Shown: piece after piece, positions 1-8,516 of the stretch
How the letters are laid out: each line of letters opens with the position of its first letter
Position numbering within the stretch: position 1 is the stretch's first letter
Made by a program: the position numbers and the translations under genes
Assembly: GCA_010672825.2 (NCBI GenBank)
Contig: JAAHFU020000003.1
Span: forward strand, 744,001-808,000
Length of the DNA: 64,000 nucleotides
Direction of reading: 5' to 3'
Origin: Leptolyngbya sp. SIO1E4
Lineage (GTDB): Bacteria; Cyanobacteriota; Cyanobacteriia; Phormidesmidales; Phormidesmidaceae
The notes under the pieces: model-generated
Told to the model about the DNA's origin: nothing
Seen by the model: only the letters and a program-made list of their open reading frames with translations
The model's database searches: none

Positions 1-119
1 GGAACCAAACTATCTACAAATATTTGCAAAGATACCGTTGTTCTGGTGCTCTCTAGGTTAGGGGCAAGCAGTTATAGTTCTCAGCATCCGACTTGGACAC
101 AACCTAATTTCTTGACATC

Positions 120-494
120 ATGTCTCCTATCGATGCAAAAACACGCAAACAAATCGTCGCGAACGTCCTAGCGGCTCGTAAAAGCCGGACTACCTTCTTA
201 GCTGACATGAAAGAACGTCAGACGCAAGGCTGGCAAGCTGCGCACAAAGCGGCTGTCACCCTCAAGGAGGGATTTGGAGCAACACGTGTGGTCCTATTTG
301 GCTCAATGCTCGATCATGAACACATGACCTGGCATTCTGATCTGGATCTGGCCGTGTGGGGTATTCAGGCTGAAGATTACCTGCGGGCAGGAGCAGCCGC
401 TGAGAAAGGACATCCTTTTACGGTTGACCTGATAGACGCCGAAACAGCTCCACCTCACATTTTGGAAGCAATTCACCAAGGGATTGACCTGTGA
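120..494 (+). CDS. MNT-type nucleotidyltransferase (candidate antitoxin), copy 1
   Basis: A 124-residue protein with the minimal nucleotidyltransferase signature: LFGSMLDHE followed by the metal-binding pair in SDLDLAVWG. A third acidic site is likely at the VDLID stretch near residue 103. Proteins of this type work as antitoxins to HEPN RNases, in the MntA/HepT case by AMPylating the toxin. The gene overlaps the following HEPN frame by four bases (GTGA), the usual layout for such pairs. A helical N-terminal extension of about 45 residues precedes the fold. The near-identical copy at 25547-25921 differs at a handful of residues. The protein itself looks intact; whether it still has a partner is doubtful because the HEPN gene is broken. 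Confidence 0.85.
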   Translation: MSPIDAKTRKQIVANVLAARKSRTTFLADMKERQTQGWQAAHKAAVTLKEGFGATRVVLFGSMLDHEHMTWHSDLDLAVWGIQAEDYLRAGAAAEKGHPFTVDLIDAETAPPHILEAIHQGIDL

Positions 495-966
495 AGGTCA
501 ACGCCCTGGTCCAACGAATTGAGCAGGAATTAACCCACGTTCAAGCGTCAGTCGCTCAAACGCAGCGCCTGATTCGCAAAGTTTCTCAAACTCAAGATGA
601 GGATATTCAAGACGCTCTTATCGCAGCCAGTGCTCTAAACATGCAGAGTTTCTACACAGGAGCCGAGCGCATTTTCTATGAAGTTGCCAAGGAAGTCGAT
701 GGCTACGTGCCTACAGGCGCAGACTGGCATCGGCAACTGCTAGAGCAGCTTCCATAGACATTCCTAACGTTCGTCAGAGTGTTCTTTCTGAGCAAGTCCG
801 AGCTGATTTAGATGAATTTCGGCGCTTTCGTCATGTTGTTAGAAGCAACTATGCCTACGGTCTGAGAGCTGAGCAAGTGATTAGACTTTCGGAAAAATTG
901 CCTGGCTGTAGTCAACTTTTGATTCAAGATATCCAAACCTTTACGAACGCAATCGCTAGAACCTGA
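491..966 (+). pseudogene. HEPN-domain toxin, frameshifted, copy 1
   Basis: The gene starts with GTG at 491 inside the stop of the NTase gene. The first frame encodes 88 residues and stops at 755-757. The rest of the family continues in the -1 frame from about 754 (IDIPNVR...) to a TGA at 964-966. That second part carries the motif FRRFRHVVRSNYAYGL, a HEPN RNase signature with R-x-x-H spacing followed by a Tyr-rich helix. A single lost base near the end of LLEQLP accounts for the break. There is no obvious slippery heptamer, so programmed frameshifting is unlikely. The same break is present in the second copy, so it is older than the duplication. Confidence 0.75.
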
Positions 967-1354
967 TCTGGGTTAACACCTCGCATATCCCAGAAGTTTT
1001 CACCCGGAACAGTTGGAGTTCAGTCCAGATGGATTTTTGCAGTGAAGTTCCTGTTTTGGATCAGCCTTGTCGAAAAGACTGCATCCGACCTGGACAATTA
1101 GCCAAAGCAATTGGTCAGTGTATGTCCAGCGCTGTAAGCCAACTGCAACAAGTATCTTAGGCTTTTAGGACAACATGGCCATCTTCAAGACCAAAATAAA
1201 AAATAGAGAAGGAAGCTGGGAATTCGACCTCAGAAATTAGCATCTGCCTTCCGAGTCCAATTTAAGTCCAAAAAGAAATAGGTGAAAGCTGTAATCTTCA
1301 CTGAAGAAGAGTTCCAGAAAAAATTACGCTCGAAATGAAAACGGATGTCCCAAA

Positions 1355-1385
1355 AGGACCGTGGGTTCGAATCCCACCCTCTCCG
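1355..1385 (+). other. tRNA-Ser 3' fragment, candidate attachment site (left)
   Basis: The bases gtgggttcgaatcccac form a perfect T-arm (five-pair stem, TTCGAAT loop). They are followed by cctctccg, which is the 3' acceptor strand of a bacterial tRNA-Ser of the GGAGAGG type. No matching 5' half lies upstream, so this is a remnant and not a gene. Integrases commonly use this tRNA end as attB, and an integrase fragment starts 110 bases downstream. An identical 31-base copy is at 26811-26841. Confidence 0.8.
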
Positions 1386-1495
1386 TTGATATATCAAGGG
1401 TTTCGGGTGATTGTCACAAGCAATCGTCCCCAATCAGAGTGAGGTGTTTTAGGGTGGTTTTGGCTAAGATCCTGGGCAAATCTTGGGCAAAAATC

Positions 1496-1754
1496 ATGGA
1501 CTTTGAAGCGAGATTAGAAGCTGTAAACCAATCGCTAGATCTGCTGAACATCCGGAAGCGGGGGAAAGGAACCGGTCGCCTGTCTATTCGGGGTATATTT
1601 CCGCCTAAACCAGGGGATGGCGATTCCCCCAAGCATTACGAACATGCAACGGGTAAGCCTGCCACTCCAGTTGGACTGAAGATAGCCAAGGCGATCGCTC
1701 AAGAAATGGAAGCCTTGTTAGTCAAAGATAATTTCGAGTGGCGACCGTATCTAA
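1496..1754 (+). pseudogene. N-terminal fragment of a phage-type (tyrosine) integrase
   Basis: From ATG 1496 the frame encodes about 86 residues (MDFEARLEAVNQSLDLLNIRK ...). They resemble the N-terminal DNA-binding region of cyanobacterial tyrosine recombinases: the LPPKPG-like turn (here FPPKPG), a PATPVGLKIAKAIAQ helix and the EWRPYL end. The frame is cut at 1755 by the terminal inverted repeat of an insertion sequence. No catalytic domain (R..H-x-x-R..Y) follows beyond the IS, so the rest was deleted or moved. Its position just inside a tRNA 3' end is the classic one for the integrase of a tRNA-inserted element. The family call rests on pattern memory of the N-terminal domain only. Confidence 0.65.
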
Positions 1755-2897
1755 CAGGACTTACGCATTGACAAATTCAGCCGAATGAGGATTCAAGTCG
1801 TCTTCCCCATCAGCGGCACTTGGAGGATGAACTGGCGAGCAACGTCTTGATAGAGGTGACGTTGGAGCTCATACCAATTGCCCAACTGCTGGTGCCACAC
1901 TTGCAACGCCAACTCGACAAAGGCCCGCAGAGCACAAAAGAGATGGGTATGAATGGATTCCTTGAGGCGCACCCGAAAGCGACGCAGCGCACACAGCTGT
2001 TTCCCAGCCCGGTGAAAACATTCAATCCCCCAATGGTCGGTATGCAACTGCTCAAAGTCAGTTGCACCGGCTGTTTCTAACGCCTCAGGGTCAGGCAAGT
2101 AAAGCGCATAATATCGACACGATTCGTTTTTGAAGCGCTGGCAAAAGACTTTGACTCGCCCGACTCCCTTAAGATAAACCAGCTATCCAGACACGGGAAT
2201 CGTCAGGGCGTCGACTCGTTGAGAGGGGTGATGAGGCGTCAATCGCACCAATCGATTCTTGGCGACCCCGACTAGAAATCCCGTCTGGTCGTTTTTGAGC
2301 ACATTGAGATTCGCTTTGGCGGCATACCAAGTATCGCTAGTGACGGCTCGAGGGCGTAGGCCCCACTGTCTCACCTCTTGCCACATTTCTTGAAAGTACT
2401 GGTTTTTGGTTTTACCCTCCGTTTTGTCATAGAGACGATAGTTAATCGGCACTCGCAAGCCATTGGGACTGCTGTAATACAGCGTCACCAACGAGAGCTC
2501 CAGTACTGGCTTGGCGGCTTTGCTGCTCCAGAAATAGCCTAAAAGAGCCATGGCTTTTCGCTGAGCATAGGGTTTCTCCAGCACCGTATCGTTAACGCTC
2601 AAGACACCGTCTACCAACTTCAGCCAGCCCTGAGCCCTCAACTCATCAAACAAATCCTTGGGCTCATAGCGTTCGCGGCACAGAAATCGATTGATACTGT
2701 CGTGAGAAACCGTTTGGAGGATCTCAGCCAGTTCACAACAGCCGGAACCTTGCGGTTGGGCCAGCAGATAGCGGACATAGAGGTTGATCGTGCAGCGAGC
2801 GGTTGAGGGTTTAGTGAGACTGCGCAAAGGAATCGTTAATGCAACACCTTTGACTTTCAACCCACAAATTCAGTCACCTGTCAAGGCGTAAGTCCTG
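1755..2897 (-). mobile_element. Insertion sequence with 19-bp inverted repeats (IS4/IS701-like)
   Basis: The ends match over 19 bases with one mismatch: CAGGACTTACGCATTGACA at 1755-1773 and its complement at 2879-2897. The element is 1143 bp and holds one transposase gene on the minus strand. I see no clear target duplication (flanks ctaa and ttga). The left flank is the integrase and the right flank is not, so a deletion or rearrangement seems to have followed insertion. Confidence 0.85.
1793..2860 (-). pseudogene. DDE transposase (IS701-like), one in-frame stop
   Basis: The gene reads from ATG 2860 to a stop at 1793, 356 codons including the stop codons, with one TAG at 2183-2185 in the same reading frame. 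Before the stop are SVNDTVLEK (first acidic residue) and TSDTWY (second). After it are DHWGIECFHRAGKQ (catalytic Glu and the basic helix) and RLKESIHTHLFCALRAF, typical of IS4/IS701-type enzymes. A single nonsense change separates it from a full-length enzyme, so inactivation is recent. Stop readthrough is possible but not supported by anything visible. Confidence 0.85.
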
Positions 2898-2978
2898 TTG
2901 AGGACTATTAGCAAGACAACAGTTACCCATATTAGTCCTCCATTTAAGGAGGAAAGGCGATTAACCATAACGACACCT

Positions 2979-5303
2979 CTAGTCCTTCGGTATGACGGTG
3001 AGCGTATATTGATTGCGGCTGACAGAGTGGTTTTGACTATCTTGGATAGTCGCAATCAAGGTGTAGTTACCTGGGATAGTTGGTTTGACATCTAGGCTGG
3101 TCAATATCTTGGAGGCATCTGCATCCAAGTCAAAAGGGATTTTTGCAGTCTCCAAGGTATGATTGCCTTGCTTCAAGGCATAGGTAAGCGTTGCCCCCGA
3201 TAGTGATTCCCAGGTATCGTTTATTGCCCAAAGTTTAATTGGGAAAGATTCCCCAACTATCTGTGTTTTTGCTGGTGCTTCAATACCCGGCAATATGGGT
3301 TGGTAAGCTTTTTTGAGAGCAAAATAGCCTGCCTTTGAGTTTCGCCAGTAATCTACCATTCCCCAATTAACAGATGGCCAGGGCTCACAAAACATGAACT
3401 GAAAAATAGCTGACACAGGTTGATAGCGTTGCCTTCGATAAGATTCCGCAGCATACTGATGCAATTTTGCTTGGTACTGTTGAGTGTTGTAGATAAAGTC
3501 GTCTGGCTGAGTTCCCATCGCAACCTGAGCGATGTTAAAGGTTTCGTGGGGTTGAAAATTGTGATATTGCCACTCAGTCCAATCGGCTTCAGTTTTTGGC
3601 CACAGCACAGTAGCATCAAAAATACGAGTTAACGAAGCGTAATCGGGAAGGGCTTGTGCACCAAATTCTGTGATGAGGGGTTGATCTGTAGGTTTTCCAT
3701 AATGGTCATAGGTAAAGGCATACCACCCCCACCAGGGATGCTCTGCAGTTACAGAAGCCAGATGTAGGTAGCGGGTCTGATCTTCCATTTGCAGTGCCTT
3801 ATACAACTCGTTATCCAATTGGCGATTTTGGTCTGGATTATAAGTTGCATATTTATCAGCCATCCAAAAAGCATCCCAAGGCGGCTCGTTGTGAAGACTC
3901 CAGACAAAGATTGAAGGATGATTGTAAAGTTGAGCAATCATCTCTTGCCCTTGGCCAACAGCTTCACGTATAAATTCGGGCGTATCTTGATAACCCCATT
4001 GCAGGGGAAAGTCTTGCCAGACCAAGAGCCCTATTTCATCTGCTTGATCGTAGAAAATTGGTGTTGTGATGTGGGCATGTACCCGAATGCTATTAATATA
4101 AGCCTCTTGCATCAGGTTGAAATCCTGAGCAATACGGCTTGGTGTCAGTTCACTGAACCACTGGGAAGGAATATAGTTTGTCCCTCTTAGGAAAATGCGA
4201 TGGCCATTTAAACGGAATACTTGCTCGTGATCATCCCATTCCACTGTGCGAAATCCGAAACGAGTTTCCCAAGTATCCAGTAGATGGTCACCTTCTAAAA
4301 ACTGCAACCGTAGAGTATATAGATCGGGATTGCCATGATCCCACGTCCACCAGAGATGTGGGTTTTGTTGAGGGATTTGCAACGTGACAGTATTATCTCC
4401 GCGTGAAACAGTCTTGTTAAAGGTCAAAACAGGCCCTGGAACATCTTCAAAGTTAGCGGGCAAAAGCTGTGCTTTCACTTGTATAGACTGATCTTGTTGG
4501 TCAGGCATCGTGACTTTGACATTGACTTTTGCGATCGCTTCCTTAGCATCAACCGCTACCTGCGGAGTGACCTTGACCTGTTTAATCGCCAACTTACAAC
4601 TTGCTCGCAGTGTTACTGGAGCCCAGATACCCCCTGTATTTTTATCTTGTCCGCGATCGCTCCAGGCTCCTCCTGGTCGAGCATCATGGTGGGCCAAAAC
4701 TCCTTTAATTAATCTTTTATGAAGAGACCAATCCTGAGGCGCGATTTCTTTTGGACTATTGACCCTGACAATTAGTTCATTCTCTTGTCCAAACTTTAAA
4801 GTGTCTGAGACAAGAAACTGAAAGGTCTGAAAATACCCTTCATGAAAACCTAAGTAGTGACCGTTCAGCCATACATCTGACGCATAATCCACCCCGGCAA
4901 AAGTGAGCATCAGTTCTTGATCAGCTAAGTCCTCATCTACTGGAAATTGATGGCGATACCAGGCTACTCCTGAGATATCGTGGCCTTGGAGGTACCAATT
5001 TGAAGGGACTGCAATCGGCCGGCCTTGACTCCAATCAAGCGAAGGGAGCATTGGAGAGGCTGCTGTAAGTGTAGTGGATGCTGCTGAATCTGGTAAGAAT
5101 TGCCAAACACCGTTTAGGGATTGAACTGATTTTGGAGTAGGTAATTCAGCCTTAGGTAGAGTCACACTTGCAACAGCAGTTGCTTTATCAAAGTAGGGAC
5201 TCATTCCCAACCCAATAATTACGGCAAATCCCACAATCAGACTTAAATAAAGGTACCTCAAGCGGTACCCATAGAGAGGGCAAAAATATCCATTAAGCTT
5301 CAT
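2979..5303 (-). CDS. Membrane-anchored glycoside hydrolase family 2
   Basis: A 774-residue protein. Residues 15-35 form an N-terminal membrane segment, which suggests export with anchoring. The GH2 plan follows: a jelly-roll sugar-binding domain (about 60-235, with ISGVAWYR and DYASDVWLNG), an Ig-like domain (about 240-350) and a TIM barrel. The acid/base Glu is in WSLHNEPPW near residue 471 and the nucleophile Glu in PLITEFGAQ near 546. A C-terminal beta domain follows the barrel. GH2 enzymes cleave beta-galactosides, beta-mannosides or beta-glucuronides; the substrate cannot be read here. The gene starts 16 bases after the phosphatase gene at 5320-7380, so the two are probably co-transcribed. 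In this cluster it may trim or release the polymer made by the glycosyltransferase at 21338, much as cellulases accompany bacterial cellulose synthases. Confidence 0.9.
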   Translation of the reverse strand: MKLNGYFCPLYGYRLRYLYLSLIVGFAVIIGLGMSPYFDKATAVASVTLPKAELPTPKSVQSLNGVWQFLPDSAASTTLTAASPMLPSLDWSQGRPIAVPSNWYLQGHDISGVAWYRHQFPVDEDLADQELMLTFAGVDYASDVWLNGHYLGFHEGYFQTFQFLVSDTLKFGQENELIVRVNSPKEIAPQDWSLHKRLIKGVLAHHDARPGGAWSDRGQDKNTGGIWAPVTLRASCKLAIKQVKVTPQVAVDAKEAIAKVNVKVTMPDQQDQSIQVKAQLLPANFEDVPGPVLTFNKTVSRGDNTVTLQIPQQNPHLWWTWDHGNPDLYTLRLQFLEGDHLLDTWETRFGFRTVEWDDHEQVFRLNGHRIFLRGTNYIPSQWFSELTPSRIAQDFNLMQEAYINSIRVHAHITTPIFYDQADEIGLLVWQDFPLQWGYQDTPEFIREAVGQGQEMIAQLYNHPSIFVWSLHNEPPWDAFWMADKYATYNPDQNRQLDNELYKALQMEDQTRYLHLASVTAEHPWWGWYAFTYDHYGKPTDQPLITEFGAQALPDYASLTRIFDATVLWPKTEADWTEWQYHNFQPHETFNIAQVAMGTQPDDFIYNTQQYQAKLHQYAAESYRRQRYQPVSAIFQFMFCEPWPSVNWGMVDYWRNSKAGYFALKKAYQPILPGIEAPAKTQIVGESFPIKLWAINDTWESLSGATLTYALKQGNHTLETAKIPFDLDADASKILTSLDVKPTIPGNYTLIATIQDSQNHSVSRNQYTLTVIPKD

Positions 5304-5319
5304 CGGAAATTAGTCTCAA

Positions 5320-7380
5320 TTAAGCAAAGATCACTTCCAACACAGAAAAGTCATCTTCCAGGGTTTTACCACCGTTGATGCGACGCACTTCATCCAGCAA
5401 CGGTTCAAGAGTAGAAAGCTTAGAGATTTTGTGATTTCGCAGAAGCTCTGTCCAGGCATCTATTCCCCAAATGGCATGATCTTTCCCAATTGGAACTTCA
5501 TAAACGCCATCGCTAAAGATATAGAGACTGCTACCGCTAGGAATTTCATGCTGGTTTGCATCAAAGGGAAAATCAGGTAACAAACCTACAGCAATACCAT
5601 CGCTATCCAGGTAGCACGTTTCATAGTCACTGTCTTTAGGTACGACGAGTATTCCAGGAGGATGACCCGCTGAGGCAAACGTTAACTGTCGACTAGTGGT
5701 GTTATAAACCCCGTACCAAAAGGTGAAGTAGTCTTCACCATTTTCTCCTGCTTGGAAAACAGTGTTGAGTGCCTCCAAAACGGTTTCAGGCTGGTAAAAG
5801 TTAGCGCCCTTAAGCGTTCGCTTACGCAAGATATTTAAGATGGAGACCGACAGAAGGGTTGATTTGAGCCCATGCCCTGCCACATCTAACAGATGAAACA
5901 TTAAGTGCTCATCATCCAACCAAGCATAGTCAAAAGCATCTCCGCCAAGCGTGCTGGATGGTTGATACTGGGTATTAATCCAAATGCTATTTTGAGCCTT
6001 ACATCCAGCATTTGCAGGGGTATAAATACCTGGTAGTAACGCTTCCACATATTCAGCAGCTCGCTCTAGCTCAAGTTGAAGGCGTTGATTCTGACGCTGT
6101 AGCTCTTTTTCAGCTTGTTGACGCTTGAGATATTGACTTAATTGTTGACCCAATATCGTCAGCATTCGAAGTAGATCTTCATCCGGTGGTGAAACTGATT
6201 GGCTAAAAAACACCATCACCCCTAATTTTTCTGCCCCATGGCTGATAGGACAACTTAGTACTGAACGGAGCCCTGCGGCTTTAGTGGCTTCTTTCCGTGT
6301 AAATATACAATCCTGAGAAATATCTCCAATCCACATTACTTTTCCCGACTGCCAAGTCTGCCCTGAAATGCCTTCATCAGCTTTCAAGGAAAGGGTATCT
6401 GTAAAGTTTGCAAATGCTTGAAGCTCCGGTGTTTTGAGTTGCCACCGTTCAAAACACCGAATTTCTTGCGTCCGAAGATCTAACCGCCAAAACTCTCCCA
6501 ATTGAAACCCGAGACTACCGCAAATCGCTTGTACAGCCCGACGGATTGCAGTTTTAACATCGTTTGCATTCGATAAGACACGAGTAATTACATATTCAAG
6601 ACCGCGGTAGTGCTCTCGAATTGTTCGATCAGTGATGTCATTGAGCCTTCCCGCAATATCAAGCACATTACCTTGATGATCTAAATTGGCGCATAGCTGG
6701 ATGTCTACCCAGCGGACTCTGCCAGTTTGAGTCAAACATCGACTGCGGTATCGATAGCATCGATCAGGTCGTTTCCAAGCTTTCCAGAACTGTACACGAT
6801 GACGCTGACGCTCAGCAGGATGGATGAAGGACTCAAAAGGTTTACCCAAACTATTCTTCAAGCTGTGTTCCAGTAATTTGTGCCAAACAGGATTAAGAAA
6901 CGTGAGATCGCCTTGGCTATCGAGCTGAAAAATAACCTCTTGCAAACTGGTAATCAGAGATCGATATTTCTCTTCACTAGCTCTGAGTGCCTGACTTGCC
7001 TGACTAGACTGAATAAGATACTGCATACGCCCCACAAGAACAGGCATCTGCACAGGCTTAGTAATGTAATCGCTTGCTCCTGCTTCAAAGGCACTGTTTA
7101 CAGATGCTTGATCATCAAGGCCAGTCACTACCAGAACTGGAACATCTTCACCTCCTGGCAATTGTCGAATCTCGCGGCAACAATCAAAACCATCCATGCC
7201 AGGCATTTTGGCATCTAACAAAACCAGCATTGGCGAAGCTGCTTGAAAAATGGCAAGACCTTCATGGGCATTGTGAGCTTCAATCACTTGATACCCTGCT
7301 TCTTGAAGCAACGTTCTTAAGATTGCTCGTGAGAAAGAATCATCATCTATTAATAAAACCTTGAGGATAGAATCATCCAT
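5320..7380 (-). CDS. REC-PAS-GAF-PP2C (SpoIIE/RsbU-type) protein phosphatase
   Basis: A 686-residue cytoplasmic signalling protein. An intact receiver domain (1-125) has the acidic pocket IDDD, phosphoacceptor Asp56 in LLDAKMPGMDG, and the conserved Lys in ITKPV. It is followed by a PAS domain (about 135-260, YRSLITSL...DITDR), a GAF domain (about 275-430), a short coiled coil, and a SpoIIE-type PP2C phosphatase (about 455-686). The metal-binding signatures are LGGDAFDY, LLDVAGHG, SAGHPPG and the final DDFSVLEV. Such enzymes dephosphorylate STAS anti-sigma-factor-antagonist-type proteins. A STAS protein (23791) and a kinase domain (inside the glycosyltransferase at 21338) lie in the same cluster, so this is the likely input end of that circuit, gated by a histidine kinase not in the window and by ligands of PAS/GAF. 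Confidence 0.93.
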   Translation of the reverse strand: MDDSILKVLLIDDDSFSRAILRTLLQEAGYQVIEAHNAHEGLAIFQAASPMLVLLDAKMPGMDGFDCCREIRQLPGGEDVPVLVVTGLDDQASVNSAFEAGASDYITKPVQMPVLVGRMQYLIQSSQASQALRASEEKYRSLITSLQEVIFQLDSQGDLTFLNPVWHKLLEHSLKNSLGKPFESFIHPAERQRHRVQFWKAWKRPDRCYRYRSRCLTQTGRVRWVDIQLCANLDHQGNVLDIAGRLNDITDRTIREHYRGLEYVITRVLSNANDVKTAIRRAVQAICGSLGFQLGEFWRLDLRTQEIRCFERWQLKTPELQAFANFTDTLSLKADEGISGQTWQSGKVMWIGDISQDCIFTRKEATKAAGLRSVLSCPISHGAEKLGVMVFFSQSVSPPDEDLLRMLTILGQQLSQYLKRQQAEKELQRQNQRLQLELERAAEYVEALLPGIYTPANAGCKAQNSIWINTQYQPSSTLGGDAFDYAWLDDEHLMFHLLDVAGHGLKSTLLSVSILNILRKRTLKGANFYQPETVLEALNTVFQAGENGEDYFTFWYGVYNTTSRQLTFASAGHPPGILVVPKDSDYETCYLDSDGIAVGLLPDFPFDANQHEIPSGSSLYIFSDGVYEVPIGKDHAIWGIDAWTELLRNHKISKLSTLEPLLDEVRRINGGKTLEDDFSVLEVIFA

Positions 7381-7667
7381 GATGAATTTGTTTCTCAGTC
7401 TCTTTGATCAACTTGGTATCCAAGCGCAGGAAGGGATGCCATTCTATATATGCCCATCAAATTGAATAATCAAACAGCATCTATTTCTCTGCCGAGGCAT
7501 GTAAACTTTCTCGATAGAAGCAGAATAGAAAAACCATTTCCAAGTAAAAACACTGAACCAAAGTATTAAAATTTTTACCTTCAGCTTTCATAAGCTCACT
7601 TGAATGCATTTTTGGGCATTAGCGCTAGAAATGCTTTTCCCAAAGCAAAATCGCCCCAAACTGTAAC

Positions 7668-8052
7668 TAGGACGTGTTAGCATTTCACCTTAGACAGATG
7701 TGCATCGCCTCAATGTAGGCAAAGCTCAGGTAATTGCGCAGCAGTTTGTCATAGCGAGTAAAAATCCGCCGGAAGCACTTAAGTTTATTGAAAAAGCATT
7801 TCACTAAATGGCATTTGCCATAGCAATGAGAATCATATTCGCGGCATTACTGACGATTTTTGCGCGGCGGAATCGCCGCTTCAATACCTCGCGCTTCTAG
7901 CCACTCCACAAAGCTCTGGGCATCATAAGCTTTGTCCGCTAGAACGGCCTCTGTTCCATACACCTTCAGCAAAGCGACTGTCTGAGTGATTCTGGCAAAG
8001 TTGCTTCTGATGCAACCTAGCGAGTCATCACACAGAATGTCAACACGTCCTA
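7668..8052 (-). mobile_element. IS5-type remnant with inverted ends
   Basis: The ends TAGGACGTGTTAGCATT (7668 on) and the complement of AATGTCAACACGTCCTA (ending 8052) are inverted repeats with two mismatches. The minus strand between them encodes pieces of an IS5-family transposase C-terminus, including VLADKAYDAQSFVEWL, GIEAAIPPRKNRQ and CHLVKCFFNKLKCFRRI, then a Tyr-rich end. The first half of the gene is missing, leaving 385 bp that cannot move by itself. The neighbouring bases 7381-7667 and 8053-8236 show no coding frame or RNA that I recognise; they separate the divergent phosphatase and DUF3131 genes and should hold their promoters. Confidence 0.8.
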
Positions 8053-8236
8053 ATTAGCTACAAATAACAGCAGAATCAATTTTTACATAGAGAAATTACT
8101 TGAAACTGTTGATCGCCCTTCATATCCTTAAAAGGCAGACTAAAGCGAAAATAATAGGCGAAAATCTAAGAGATTTATTGTGTAATTTTTCTGATTTACC
8201 GGGAATGCTGTGGATGATTGAAAATTTATCTGAGAT

Positions 8237-8449
8237 ATGCCAAGACACATTGATGATGATTTTGAAGCTCCTCCAACAAGCTGGGCTGTCGCCACAGTGG
8301 TGGCTGGAATTGCAACAGGGTTAGGGCTGATTACAGGCTTAGAGTATCTAAGTGATCGGATATCGTCTCAAAGCAGCTCTTTGTCTGATTTAGGAATCGT
8401 TTTAGAAGGGAGATCACTTTCTAAGAAGCCAGCATTGAATAATTACTAA
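8237..8449 (+). CDS. Possible small membrane protein
   Basis: A 70-codon frame with an acidic start (MPRHIDDDFEAPP) and one hydrophobic segment of about 22 residues (roughly 14-37, Ala/Gly/Val rich). It is oriented like the DUF3131 genes that follow 67 bases later. There is no strong ribosome site and no family that I recognise. It could be a small subunit of the export/synthesis cluster, or chance. Confidence 0.3.
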   Translation: MPRHIDDDFEAPPTSWAVATVVAGIATGLGLITGLEYLSDRISSQSSSLSDLGIVLEGRSLSKKPALNNY

Positions 8450-8516
8450 TATTCGTTTCAACCACTGGTACAGACAGTTTCAGCCCTTAAGCCCTTATTT
8501 TTGAAATCTAGTCAGA

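Larger units (their letters stand above)
1..1389 (+). repeat. Long direct repeat, copy 1
   Basis: This stretch is repeated with a few percent divergence at about 25430-26845. Matching landmarks are the leader (gttctcagcatccgacttgg), the NTase gene, the broken HEPN gene, the downstream ~400 bases and the tRNA-Ser 3' fragment. Similarity stops right after the tRNA fragment: only TTGA is shared beyond it. The left limit of this copy may lie outside the window. I read the two copies as equivalent right ends of elements inserted one after another at a tRNA-Ser, but a plain segmental duplication is possible. Confidence 0.85.

Noticed and set aside
754-757. Programmed -1 frameshift in the HEPN gene
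   Set aside because: No slippery heptamer or downstream structure is evident; a one-base deletion is simpler.
1230-1433. Minus-strand frame with RGWDSNPRSFW (also at 26686-26964)
   Set aside because: This is the standard spurious translation across a tRNA 3' end, not a protein.
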